NCBI GenBank assembly: GCA_023489335.1
Contig: JAMDCP010000002.1
Location: 124,001-188,000 of the forward strand
DNA length: 64,000 nucleotides
Source of the DNA: Deltaproteobacteria bacterium
GTDB lineage: Bacteria > SZUA-79 > Acidulodesulfobacterales > Acidulodesulfobacteraceae
Direction of reading: 5' to 3'
The position numbers and the translations under genes are program-made. Each line of letters begins with the position of its first letter. Position 1 is the stretch's first letter. This document shows positions 34,932 through 43,511 of the stretch, one piece after another. The notes below the pieces were generated by a model, which was not told where the DNA came from, ran no database searches, and saw only the letters and a list, made by a program, of their open reading frames with translations.

Positions 34932-36917
34932 ATGAGGATATTAAAATTATCGCTGTTTTTTTGTTTTTTTTTAATTATTATTAGTAGTTTAAATCTTATA
35001 AATCCCGTAAATTCTTTTGCCCTTGGCATTATCCGCCAAAATAAAACGAATAAACCAGATGAGGAATTTAAATATAAAAAATTTGGGGCTGAATTGCTCA
35101 AAAAAAATGTCATTCTTAAACTAAATAAAAATTATCAAGCCAGAGTTTATGTCAGCGAATCCATAAAGATATTGTCTCAAAGGGGTATAAATAGATTTTC
35201 GGAAGTCATTATTCCGTTTTCTACAAAATATCAAAAGGTTAAGCTGTTATACGCCTATACGCTTCTTAAAGGAATGTTTAAGATTCCTGTAGGAAAGCAC
35301 GCTGTTAATGTTGTTTCGCCAGGCATCGCCATAAAATATCCGATATATTCAAGCATAAAATACTTAACATTATCGATGCCGGCCGTAGAAGACGGTTCAA
35401 TAATAAACTTTTCTTACGAACTTTATAATTTTAAGCCGCTTATTAAAAATGGAGCATTCTATTCCGACTATTTTACCCGTGCTATTCCGGTTAAAGATAC
35501 CGGCTTTACTTTAATTTACCCTGCCGGCTTAAATATTAATTTATATCTGCATAATATGAATAAATCTTCGGTCGTAAAAAAAGTAATGAATATAAAAAAC
35601 AAAAAATATATAAAACTTTATTTGCGCTTTAAGAATATTCCGGCTATAAAAAAAGAATCCTATATGCCCCCTTTGAAAAATTATAGAAAGTATATATCTA
35701 TTTCCACTTATACTTCGTGGAGCAGATTACTAAACCATATAAATAAGCTATTTATAAAGTCAGAAAAAGCCGATAATAAAATTAAAAGGTTTGTCAAAAA
35801 AAGCATAGGCGGCGTTAAGAATAAAAATATAAGCCAAAAAGGAAAAATAATTTCAATTTATAACGATTTCATTAAATCTTTTAGATATGTCGGGCTCGGC
35901 TACGGCATAAACGGCTATAATCCTGAACCCGCACCATTCACTCTTTCCAACGGTTACGGCGATTCGAAGTCTTTAGCCGCGCTTTTAATAACAATGTTAA
36001 AAATTGAGGGTATCCGCGCCTTTCCTGTACTCGTAACATCATTAAATACATCAAATTTAAATATTAAATCCGTTTCCCCAAAACAGTTTGATTCCGTAAT
36101 CGTCGGGATAAAAATTGATGGCAGGCGGTTTTATTTATATCCGGATTCATCTTCATATAAGGCTTTTAGCCTCCCGTTTAACATATCCGGCAGGAAAGGG
36201 GTTGAGTTGTTATCCAACCACAGGTACAAATTTATGACCCTTCCTGCTCAAAAAGCGGGCATGAATGAAAAAGTGTTTAAATTTAGAGGAAAAATAGACA
36301 AAAAAGGGCAACTGAACGGGAGAATCATAGTTATTTATAAAGGGGTTTATTCAAATTTTAAAAGGTCGTCTTTGAAAGATGCAAGCAGGTACCAAAAAGA
36401 GATTCAAGCAACGGATTTCCTATATAATTTTGCTCCCGGAGCACATATCGAACATTTCAGATATGAAAATCTTAAAAATATCAATAAAAATATTATGTTA
36501 AAAATAAAATTTTTAGATAAGCGCTATGGGCAGGCAAGAGGCGATAAGGTAATATTTCATCAGGTAATACCTGTAGATACCGGACTTCTTCATGCCGTCT
36601 TAAAGTCCCGCAGGATTTACCCGTTGGTGATGGGCTATCCATTTAAACATATCGCAAAAATAACTATTAAACTCCCCAAAAAATCCAATATTTATTATAT
36701 GCCGGCGGTTTTAAAATTAAGCAATAATGTAGGAATGGCTTCCGGCAAATGTTCTTATTTAAAAAGTAAAAATGCGTTAAATTGCCTTTATGCGTTTGAA
36801 TCCAAAATCCCTCTAATTTCGGTAAAGGACTATGAAAAATATAGGCAGCTTATAAGAGCATATCTTGGATATTTAAAAAATTATTATATAGCCCTATCCA
36901 GTATATATTTTTATTAA
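34932..36917 (+). CDS. Exported DUF3857/transglutaminase-like protein with lost catalytic residues
   Basis: 661 residues with a signal peptide (about 1-30), an N-terminal DUF3857-type beta domain and a transglutaminase-like core. In active relatives the core reads GDCKDKA and FNHVI; here it reads GYGDSKSLAALL (Cys to Ser) and QFDSVIVG (His to Ser), while the Asp in LYPDSS remains. So it is probably a non-catalytic, cell-envelope structural or binding protein. Strong AAGGGG site upstream. Function unknown. Confidence 0.75.
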   Translation: MRILKLSLFFCFFLIIISSLNLINPVNSFALGIIRQNKTNKPDEEFKYKKFGAELLKKNVILKLNKNYQARVYVSESIKILSQRGINRFSEVIIPFSTKYQKVKLLYAYTLLKGMFKIPVGKHAVNVVSPGIAIKYPIYSSIKYLTLSMPAVEDGSIINFSYELYNFKPLIKNGAFYSDYFTRAIPVKDTGFTLIYPAGLNINLYLHNMNKSSVVKKVMNIKNKKYIKLYLRFKNIPAIKKESYMPPLKNYRKYISISTYTSWSRLLNHINKLFIKSEKADNKIKRFVKKSIGGVKNKNISQKGKIISIYNDFIKSFRYVGLGYGINGYNPEPAPFTLSNGYGDSKSLAALLITMLKIEGIRAFPVLVTSLNTSNLNIKSVSPKQFDSVIVGIKIDGRRFYLYPDSSSYKAFSLPFNISGRKGVELLSNHRYKFMTLPAQKAGMNEKVFKFRGKIDKKGQLNGRIIVIYKGVYSNFKRSSLKDASRYQKEIQATDFLYNFAPGAHIEHFRYENLKNINKNIMLKIKFLDKRYGQARGDKVIFHQVIPVDTGLLHAVLKSRRIYPLVMGYPFKHIAKITIKLPKKSNIYYMPAVLKLSNNVGMASGKCSYLKSKNALNCLYAFESKIPLISVKDYEKYRQLIRAYLGYLKNYYIALSSIYFY

Positions 36918-36995
36918 TTTATTTATATTTGAGGCATTTTTTATGATATAATGCCCTATAAATCCTACAAATAATAATTCATGGAGGAATTGAAA

Positions 36996-37508
36996 ATGAG
37001 AAAGATGACGGAAGATGATTTGAAATCGGCGTTTGCCGGTGAAAGTCAGGCGCATGTCAAATATATGATATTTTCCGAAGAGGCTAAAAATGAAGGCAAG
37101 CCTAAACTGGCAAATGCTTTTAAGGCTATTGCGCATGCCGAACTTGTTCACGCCAGAAATCATTTAAGGGCTTTGGGGGGTATTAAGAAATCCTCCGAGA
37201 ATATAAGCGCCGCATTCAACGGGGAGAATTACGAAATAGAGGAGATGTATCCCGTGTTTAACGAAGTAGCCAAATTTCAAAATGAAAAGGAAGCCGTGCG
37301 CTCCACCCATTATGCATTAGAGGCTGAAAAAATACACAGGGATATTTATAAAAAAGCAAAAGAGTTAATAGATTCGGGAAAAGATTTTGACGGGGGAACC
37401 ATTTATATTTGCCCTGTCTGCGGCCATACCCATGTCGGGGCTGAAGCGCCCGATAAATGTCCTGTCTGCGGCTGCCCAAAAGATAAGTATGTTAAATTTA
37501 GCGCTTAA
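36996..37508 (+). CDS. rbr: Rubrerythrin
   Basis: Peroxide-reducing diiron protein of 170 residues. The ferritin-like four-helix bundle has EE-type ligands (GESQAHVKYMIF, AHAELVHARNH, the segment AKFQNEKEAVRSTHYALEAE), and the C-terminus is a rubredoxin domain with two CPVCG knuckles (ICPVCGHTH and KCPVCGCPKD). I start at ATG 36996 because the earlier ATG at 36981 overlaps the GGAGG that serves this one. Typical of anaerobes. Confidence 0.95.
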   Translation: MRKMTEDDLKSAFAGESQAHVKYMIFSEEAKNEGKPKLANAFKAIAHAELVHARNHLRALGGIKKSSENISAAFNGENYEIEEMYPVFNEVAKFQNEKEAVRSTHYALEAEKIHRDIYKKAKELIDSGKDFDGGTIYICPVCGHTHVGAEAPDKCPVCGCPKDKYVKFSA

Positions 37509-37628
37509 AAATAAAATTTGAACGCCTTTTACATTGAAATTTGACAATATGCTTTTTTGCGATATTCTAAAAGTATAAGGTTATTTTTATTTAATCTAAC
37601 TATTACTAAAAAGGGGGTGAGAACTATT

Positions 37629-37973
37629 ATGGTTCAAGGAGTTGGAAACGGCCTTAACAATGGGCTTGCGCTGAACTCCGTTTCAAGCGGCGAAAATCTG
37701 TTTCAAACAAATCAAGCAAATGCCAATAAGGGCAATTATCAAAATATAGCCGGTCCAAACGATGTCTATAATAAAACTGCCGCTCTGACATTAAACACCA
37801 TTGACACATTGAATCAGGGTTTGGTTAATGCTCTAAACGAATCTGTCGCGAACCTTAACCAAAATACGGCAGCCAATAATAACAACGCTAACGGCAATGT
37901 TCAATATAACGGCAATGGACAGGCCACCATCGGCATTACCCAGACGGGGAACATCTTAAATAAAATAGTATAG
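37629..37973 (+). CDS. Small Asn/Gly-rich protein, unknown function
   Basis: 114 residues, no recognised family. It is strikingly rich in Asn, Gln, Gly and Ala with little charge (for example NLNQNTAANNNNANGN), has no signal peptide and no membrane helix, and no Cys or Trp. A strong GGGGGTGAG site sits 8 bases before ATG, supporting translation. The composition and the NLNQ/TLNTIDTLNQ helical pattern recall killing-factor or R-body-associated small proteins, but that is only an impression. It precedes panB by 12 bases. Confidence 0.65.
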   Translation: MVQGVGNGLNNGLALNSVSSGENLFQTNQANANKGNYQNIAGPNDVYNKTAALTLNTIDTLNQGLVNALNESVANLNQNTAANNNNANGNVQYNGNGQATIGITQTGNILNKIV

Positions 37974-37985
37974 CATTATTTTGCC

Positions 37986-38780
37986 ATGAAAGGAACAGCA
38001 GACTTCATCAAGATGAAGTTAGATAAAGAAAAAATAGTGATGGTTACCGCCTACGATTATATATCGGCGGGCATTGCGAAAGAAGCGGGCATAGATATAG
38101 TGTTGGTGGGAGACTCCCTTGCAACCACCGTTCAGGGCAAGAATAATACTATCGGCGTTACATTGGAGGAAATGATTTACCACACCAAAATCGTTAAAAG
38201 TGCTTTAACGGATTTTTTTGTCGTTTGCGATATGCCGTTTATGTCATATCAGGTTAGTTCCGAGCAGGCTTTGATTAATGCGGGCAGGATATTAAAAGAA
38301 AGCGGCGCAAACGGCGTTAAAATGGAGGGCGGGGAACTCATTGCGAAGACCGTTAAAAAAATAACCGAAACAGGTATTCCCGTTGTCGCTCACATAGGAT
38401 TAATGCCGCAATTTATAAATGTTTTAGGCGGCTATAAGGTTCAGGGAAGAATCGAGTCGCAAGTTGAAAGGCTTGTTAACGATGCCGTGTCTCTTGAAAA
38501 GGCGGGTGCATTTATGATAGTTCTGGAAGCCATGCCCGAAGAGGCTGCGTTAAGTATCCAGAGCAATATTTCCATACCGACAATCGGAATAGGAGCAGGC
38601 AGATATACGGATGGACAGGTTCTTGTTTTTTATGACGCCGTCGGAATGTTAGATAAAAAACCGCCAAAGTTTGTTAAGAAATTTGCCGATTCGAGAACAT
38701 TAATCGTTAATGCGCTAAAAAGCTATAAAGAAGAGGTAAAAAACGGCTCATTTCCTGCGGAAGAAAATATATATAAATAA
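37986..38780 (+). CDS. panB: 3-methyl-2-oxobutanoate hydroxymethyltransferase
   Basis: First committed step of pantothenate synthesis: transfers a hydroxymethyl group from methylene-THF to ketoisovalerate. Conserved MVTAYDYISAGIAKEAGID, the metal ligands in VLVGDSLATTVQG and FVVCDMPFMSY, GAHIGL-type GIPVVAHIGLMPQ and IPTIGIGAGRYTDGQVLV are all there. Length 264 is standard. panC and panD are not in this window. Confidence 0.96.
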   Translation: MKGTADFIKMKLDKEKIVMVTAYDYISAGIAKEAGIDIVLVGDSLATTVQGKNNTIGVTLEEMIYHTKIVKSALTDFFVVCDMPFMSYQVSSEQALINAGRILKESGANGVKMEGGELIAKTVKKITETGIPVVAHIGLMPQFINVLGGYKVQGRIESQVERLVNDAVSLEKAGAFMIVLEAMPEEAALSIQSNISIPTIGIGAGRYTDGQVLVFYDAVGMLDKKPPKFVKKFADSRTLIVNALKSYKEEVKNGSFPAEENIYK

Positions 38781-38853
38781 AATAAATAGTAAATAAAACC
38801 CGGTATATTAAGATATACAAACTTTACATACAAACTTTGGCAATTTAATTTTA

Positions 38854-40125
38854 TTAAGTTGCGCCCCGTTTTTCATAAAATAGCAGCTTCACAGCCTCGC
38901 TTGCCATTTGAATGTCCTCGTCTGTATGAACGGCAAAAATGGGAATTTTCCCGCCGCCTATTGATTTCACCTGTTTTCTTATTTTGATTTTTCCATGGCA
39001 ATCAAATTTATTGAAATATTCCGAAGCCTTTTTATTTTTCCGGTCGTCTATTTTTATGCCAAGGTAAGCCAGGTTTTTGCATACTTCTTTTCTCAAGAGG
39101 GAAGAATTTTCGCCTATCCCCCCGGTGAAAACCAGAGCGTCTATTCCGTTCAGGGCTGCGCAATACCCCCCGATAAATTTAATTATTCTATAAACATACA
39201 TTTTAAAAGCAAGCTTCGAGTTCTCATCGCTATAAGTCAATAACTCTTTAAAATCGTAAGTTTTTTGGGATATCCCGAGAAGCCCGCTTTTTTTATTTAG
39301 AATGTCATACAATTCTTCGCATGAAATATTTAGTTTTTCTTTAAGAATAAACGGTATGGACGGGTCTATATCGCCGCATCTCGTTCCCATCATAAGGCCT
39401 TCTAAAGGAGTATAGCCCATCGACGTATCAACGGAAACGCCGTTTTTTACGGCACAGATACTTGCCCCGTTGCCCAGATGACAGATAATCAATTTTTTTA
39501 TATCCTTTTTATTTAAGCTCAATAAATTATTTATATAAGAATATGAAATTCCATGAAATCCGTATCTTTTTACCTTATATCTATAGTAATAATCAAGCGG
39601 TATGGGATATATTCCCGCATACAGGGGAATGGTACGGTGAAAAGCGGTGTCAAAAACGCAAACCTGTTTTGCATGGGGCATACATCCCGACATAATCTTC
39701 AACCCTTTTAAATTGGAAGGATTATGAAGAGGGGCAAGTTCAGTCAGCCCATTTAGTTTAACGATATTTTCTTTGGTAACTACCACAGGTTCCCTAAATT
39801 CATCGCCTCCATGGACAAACCTGTGAACCACAATGTTAATATTTAAATTAGCAATATTAAATCCTAATTTATGAATCATAAAATTTATTGCTTCGGAATG
39901 ATCCTTAAAATTTAATTTTCCAAAATCTTCTTTTCCTTTTGTTTTAAAATGAAACTCGCCAAATTTAGTCCCGATTTCCTCTATTACCCCCGAAAAAATT
40001 CTTTCAGCATTTAATAATGGATTTTTTTTACCCAAAGAATCCGGTATTTCGAAAATTGAAAATTTTACGGAGGAACTTCCGCAATTAATTGATAAAATAT
40101 GGATTTGACCGGTTTTCTTAATCAT
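38854..40125 (-). CDS. ackA: Acetate kinase
   Basis: Interconverts acetate plus ATP and acetyl phosphate. ASKHA-fold motifs: INCGSSSVKFSIFE near the N-terminus, VHRFVHGGDEF, AFHRTIPLYA, GFHGISY, HLGNGASICAVKNG and FTGGIGENSSLLR. 423 residues, slightly longer than average because of insertions in the N-terminal third. No pta is adjacent. With the SatP transporter it points to acetate turnover. Confidence 0.95.
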   Translation of the reverse strand: MIKKTGQIHILSINCGSSSVKFSIFEIPDSLGKKNPLLNAERIFSGVIEEIGTKFGEFHFKTKGKEDFGKLNFKDHSEAINFMIHKLGFNIANLNINIVVHRFVHGGDEFREPVVVTKENIVKLNGLTELAPLHNPSNLKGLKIMSGCMPHAKQVCVFDTAFHRTIPLYAGIYPIPLDYYYRYKVKRYGFHGISYSYINNLLSLNKKDIKKLIICHLGNGASICAVKNGVSVDTSMGYTPLEGLMMGTRCGDIDPSIPFILKEKLNISCEELYDILNKKSGLLGISQKTYDFKELLTYSDENSKLAFKMYVYRIIKFIGGYCAALNGIDALVFTGGIGENSSLLRKEVCKNLAYLGIKIDDRKNKKASEYFNKFDCHGKIKIRKQVKSIGGGKIPIFAVHTDEDIQMASEAVKLLFYEKRGAT

Positions 40126-40278
40126 CGTGAATACCTTTTCTATTTTTTCTTTATAATACTATAATGATAATGCAAAGGTATTGCAAAAGCAAAATTTTTT
40201 CCTTTAAATATATTTTTTTTATTATATAATATTAATAATTACAAAAATAACAATTAAAAACCTGTCAGGGAGGCATGC

Positions 40279-40620
40279 ATGAATTACATTTCGTATTTTA
40301 AACTTAAAGGTACATTTAAGAACGACTCAAAGTATCCCGCACTTTCCCTTATCGCGTTTATTCTTAAAATTATTGCCTTAATTTACCTTGTTGTCGGTTT
40401 AATCGGCACCCTTATTATGTCGTTTATATGGGCTGATGAAGCAGGGAAAATGTCGGTTCTATACGGTTCTTCCGGATTTAATTTCAGTTCGGCAATATCT
40501 TCATTTTTCTTTTCGCTGATTGGCGGAATTATCGTATCTATCTTAATATTTTTATTGATATGGGCATATGCAGAGCTTATTTTAGTCCTTATGGATATCG
40601 AAAGCAATACTTCCAAATAA
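40279..40620 (+). CDS. Small membrane protein, DUF4282-like
   Basis: 113 residues with two or three hydrophobic helices separated by a short polar loop. The C-terminal FLLIWAYAELILVLMDIESNT resembles the RxxxELxIVxFxIxxN ending of DUF4282 proteins. Function unknown. GGGAGG precedes ATG. It ends just before tRNA-Arg(CCU) on the other strand. Confidence 0.65.
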   Translation: MNYISYFKLKGTFKNDSKYPALSLIAFILKIIALIYLVVGLIGTLIMSFIWADEAGKMSVLYGSSGFNFSSAISSFFFSLIGGIIVSILIFLLIWAYAELILVLMDIESNTSK

Positions 40621-40654
40621 TAAAAGCGGCTTAAAGAATACGCTTGTTTTTAAC

Positions 40655-40731
40655 TGGTGCCCCCGACCGGAATCGAACCGATGACCAAAGGTTTAGGAAA
40701 CCTCTGCTCTATCCTTCTGAGCTACGGGGGC
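40655..40731 (-). tRNA. tRNA-Arg (CCU)
   Basis: 77 nt including CCA; acceptor GCCCCCG/CGGGGGC, anticodon loop TTCCTAA (CCU), T-arm CGGTTCGATTCCG. Divergent from the next tRNA-Arg. No tail repeat follows it. Confidence 0.95.
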
Positions 40732-40905
40732 AGGCAAAAAATGAATGGACGGCAACTATTTGGTAAAATGGCAAAAAATAATTATTTAATTTGCGTTATG
40801 CCGAACTATTATATATAATTAATACTATAAAATCAATTATTAAAACAAAGCATAATAATAACATAACTGCTTCAACCGCAATTTTAGCGTATCACAAATC
40901 TAAAA

Positions 40906-40982
40906 GCGCCCATAGCTCAGCTGGATAGAGCGTCAGACTACGAATCTGCAGGCCGGGGGTTCGAATCCCTCTGGGCGCACCA
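40906..40982 (+). tRNA. tRNA-Arg (ACG)
   Basis: 77 nt including CCA; acceptor GCGCCCA/TGGGCGC, anticodon loop CTACGAA (ACG, expected to be edited to ICG), T-arm GGGGGTTCGAATCCCTC. No tail repeat follows it. Confidence 0.95.
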
Positions 40983-41009
40983 CTTCAAACCGCAGCAAAT
41001 AAGCCGTTT

Positions 41010-41348
41010 TTACCTGTTCGATATTTTTATATTTTTTTTGTTTTTAATTGTCCAGTTGTGAATTATTTCTATTGCCTGAACCAGTTCCTTGCCTGCTTTC
41101 GTAAGGTTGTATTCAACCCTTATGGGCTTAACCTCTATAATTTTTCTATTAACCGCTCCTATCTCTTCCAGAACTTCAAGCCTTTTAGACAATTCTCTGG
41201 CAGAGATCCCTTCCGTTTTTTTCTTAATTTGGTTAAATCTTAACTTTCCATTGGAAAGTTCTTTAATTATAATTAAAGACCACTTATTGGCAAGCATTTT
41301 AAAGGCTTCCTGCGCGGGACAGAAAGCTTCCTTTTTGTTATTTTCCAT
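41010..41348 (-). CDS. HxlR family transcriptional regulator
   Basis: Winged-helix regulator of 112 residues. The opening CPAQEAFKMLANKWSLIIIKEL with its N-terminal Cys and the helix-turn-helix FNQIKKKTEGISARELSKRL match HxlR proteins; the conserved Cys can sense quinones or oxidants in the HypR/YodB branch. I start at ATG (MENNKKEAF); a TTG seven codons upstream is also open. Divergent from the doxX gene with a palindromic operator between them, so it probably represses doxX and itself. Confidence 0.9.
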   Translation of the reverse strand: MENNKKEAFCPAQEAFKMLANKWSLIIIKELSNGKLRFNQIKKKTEGISARELSKRLEVLEEIGAVNRKIIEVKPIRVEYNLTKAGKELVQAIEIIHNWTIKNKKNIKISNR

Positions 41349-41427
41349 AGCCCCATTTAAATTTATCAAAATATTAATAATAATTTATTTTATTTATATG
41401 AATAGCCTACCACATTTTAATATACAT

Positions 41428-41504
41428 TGTCAATTAGGTATATAAAAATATACTTAATAATAATAAAATCCCTAATTGACTTAATATACCTAACAACTTA
41501 TAAT
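41428..41504. promoter_or_regulatory. Divergent hxlR/doxX promoter-operator region
   Basis: For doxX (plus strand): TTGACT (41476-41481), 17-base spacer, TATAAT (41499-41504). For hxlR (minus strand): TTGACA (41433-41428) with a weak -10. Operator candidates: perfect palindrome GTATAT-AAAA-ATATAC at 41438-41453, and the inverted pair TTAGGTATA (41434-41442) / TATACCTAA (41485-41493), whose second half lies in the doxX promoter spacer. Confidence 0.7.
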
Positions 41505-41580
41505 TATCATATCCATGGGGTAAGGCGTCTAAAGTAACTTAAATTAAAATTTAAATCAAAGATTATTAAAGAGGTTAAAA

Positions 41581-41994
41581 ATGAAAAAAGAATCCATAAG
41601 TTTATTTTTCTTAAGGTTTGTGCTGTTTCTCAGTTTTTTTTACCATGGGACGGGAATTTTATTTGATTGGTTTGACGGACCGGGCATAGCCGGCTTTGCA
41701 GGGTATATGCATTTCCCAATCGTTATAGCGGCATTAGTAGGCATAGCCGAAACAACTGGAAGCCTTGCAATGGTTAGCGGAATATTAACAAGAATAGGGG
41801 CGTTAAACATAATGCTCGTAATGCTCGGCGCGATATTTATACTCCACTTGCCCCACGGGTTTAATATTATGAACGGGGGTTACGAATATGCTTTAACGGA
41901 GTTCACAATAGCGTTAAGCATTTTCATAATGGGACCAGGCGAATATACGCTGACGGCTTTTATAACCAAAAACGCGCCCTTTATTTTACAGTAA
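41581..41994 (+). CDS. DoxX family membrane protein
   Basis: Four-helix membrane protein of 137 residues in the DoxX/DoxD-like superfamily; it has FHGTG-like SFFYHGTGILFDWF, AALVGIAETTGSLAMVSGILTRIGAL and HLPHGFNIMNGGYEYALTEF. Relatives take part in quinone or thiosulfate redox chemistry or in stress tolerance, but the reaction here is unknown. Transcribed divergently from the HxlR regulator. GAGG lies 8 bases before ATG. Confidence 0.88.
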   Translation: MKKESISLFFLRFVLFLSFFYHGTGILFDWFDGPGIAGFAGYMHFPIVIAALVGIAETTGSLAMVSGILTRIGALNIMLVMLGAIFILHLPHGFNIMNGGYEYALTEFTIALSIFIMGPGEYTLTAFITKNAPFILQ

Positions 41995-42174
41995 TAATAA
42001 AATCATGAAAATTAAACCCTCTTATACTTATAATCCGTAGGCTCAATTAATACGATTTTTATTGCAACGCGCAAAATTTTATTATATCATTAAACTAATT
42101 TGCGGTTATAAGTTTGATTACATTTATAGCATAACCATAAAGAGCCATAAAACAAAATAAGGGGGTTTAGGTAT

Positions 42175-42891
42175 ATGAAAAATAATAAAATGAATATTAA
42201 AAAAAGATTTGGCATAATAGTCATCCTTTTGCTTTCGATTTTTATTGCTTCATCCTCTCTTAGCGGATGCGCAACTTCAAGGGCGACGGCGGCAAGCGGA
42301 ACCACCGGGGCATTATTTGGAGCAGGCACCGGTTTTGTAATAGGAGCGTTAACGGGAGGCCCGATTGGCGCAATAATAGGAACTGCCGCCGGATTATCCA
42401 TAGGTTACGGCGTGGGTTATGTAACGGGAAAGTATGTTGTTACAAGGGAAGGCAGGATTAGAGGAATATCTATGCGGACACTCCCTTATAAATTAGCAAG
42501 CAATGAGTTTATTTATGATCCGGCAAGCAGTCCAAAAATTAACTTTAAAGAGGTTAAAGGCGTATTAATATCCAATCTTAAAATATCCACCGTTCCCAAA
42601 TCGGTAATGGTTGGGAATAAGATTAAGTTAATTATGGAATATAATGTCATCGGAGCATCCAATAATATCAAAAATCATTCCATTCAAGAAACAAGAATAT
42701 TGGAAGGGTTAGACGGAAAGATTTTTTATAATCATACCACAAGCACCAATATTGGAAAGGAAGGCTACTATAAAACTGTTTTGCCTGTTACGATTCCAAA
42801 ATCTGCCCCGAAGATTTACATATACGAGGCAATTATTAAAGTAAACAATGTAATTACGGCATTAAGCTCCAGATTGGTTACGGTAAAGTAA
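42175..42891 (+). CDS. Glycine-zipper lipoprotein, unknown function
   Basis: 238 residues with an N-terminal signal and lipobox LSGC (Cys32), so probably outer-membrane or periplasm-anchored. Residues about 40-85 form a glycine zipper (TTGALFGAGTGFVIGALTGG and GAIIGTAAGLSIGYGVGYV), a membrane-inserting pattern seen in OmpA-like and SlyB/17-kDa antigen proteins. Residues 110-238 look like an all-beta domain of unknown type. Its role is unknown. GGGGG precedes ATG. Confidence 0.75.
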   Translation: MKNNKMNIKKRFGIIVILLLSIFIASSSLSGCATSRATAASGTTGALFGAGTGFVIGALTGGPIGAIIGTAAGLSIGYGVGYVTGKYVVTREGRIRGISMRTLPYKLASNEFIYDPASSPKINFKEVKGVLISNLKISTVPKSVMVGNKIKLIMEYNVIGASNNIKNHSIQETRILEGLDGKIFYNHTTSTNIGKEGYYKTVLPVTIPKSAPKIYIYEAIIKVNNVITALSSRLVTVK

Positions 42892-42908
42892 GGTAAAATA
42901 GAAGAACT

Positions 42909-43499
42909 TTATTTTTTTATCTTATTTTCCGTCCCGCTTATAAGCCTCTTTATATTGGGGGAATGTTTGTATATTATTAAAATTGTTATGAAGGCCGATG
43001 CAATAAATATGTAAATGCTTTTAAGCGTGTAAAATATTAGAAATGGCATAAAAAAAGCGCTTACAATCGAAGAAAGTGAAACATACCTTGAAAAAAATAA
43101 TATTACTAAGAATATTAAAAAAGCCATTAAAACCGCTTTGGGGGATAGTGCAAGAAATACTCCCAGCGCCGTAGCAACCCCTTTCCCGCCTTTAAATTTT
43201 ATAAATATCGAATAGCAATGGCCTACTACGGGGGCTATAATTATTAAAGGTAAAAAAATTAAAGGCGCATGGAATAATTTTATCGCCAAAAATACGGGTA
43301 TAAATCCCTTTGCCGCATCGATTACCAGCGTAATAAAACCGAATTTCTTTCCTATAACCCGGGAAACATTTGTTGCGCCGAGATTACCGCTCCCTGCTTT
43401 AGTAAGGTCTATCCCACCCTTAAATTTTGCAACTATGGCAGAGGTGGGAATGCTTCCCAGTAAATACGATGCTAATATATAAATTATTCCCGTTAAAAT
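42909..43499 (-). CDS. plsY: Glycerol-3-phosphate acyltransferase PlsY, apparent ATT start
   Basis: Membrane acyltransferase using acyl-phosphate to make lysophosphatidate. All three PlsY motifs are present: GSIPTSAIVAKFKGG, KAGSGNLGATNVSRVIGKK and GHCYSIFIKFKGGKGVATALG, with about five helices. The only standard start in frame (TTG at 43289) would remove motifs 1 and 2. The frame opens after a TAA stop four codons upstream of ATT (43499-43497), which has AAAGAGG seven bases before it. I therefore infer initiation at ATT, giving 196 residues, the usual length. It follows the regulator gene by 12 bases. Confidence 0.85.
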   Translation of the reverse strand: MLTGIIYILASYLLGSIPTSAIVAKFKGGIDLTKAGSGNLGATNVSRVIGKKFGFITLVIDAAKGFIPVFLAIKLFHAPLIFLPLIIIAPVVGHCYSIFIKFKGGKGVATALGVFLALSPKAVLMAFLIFLVILFFSRYVSLSSIVSAFFMPFLIFYTLKSIYIFIASAFITILIIYKHSPNIKRLISGTENKIKK

Positions 43500-43511
43500 G
43501 GCTAAACCTCT

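Noticed and set aside
42909-43289. Truncated plsY pseudogene starting at TTG
   Set aside because: The same frame stays open upstream and encodes the missing two PlsY motifs, so the gene is intact with a non-standard start.
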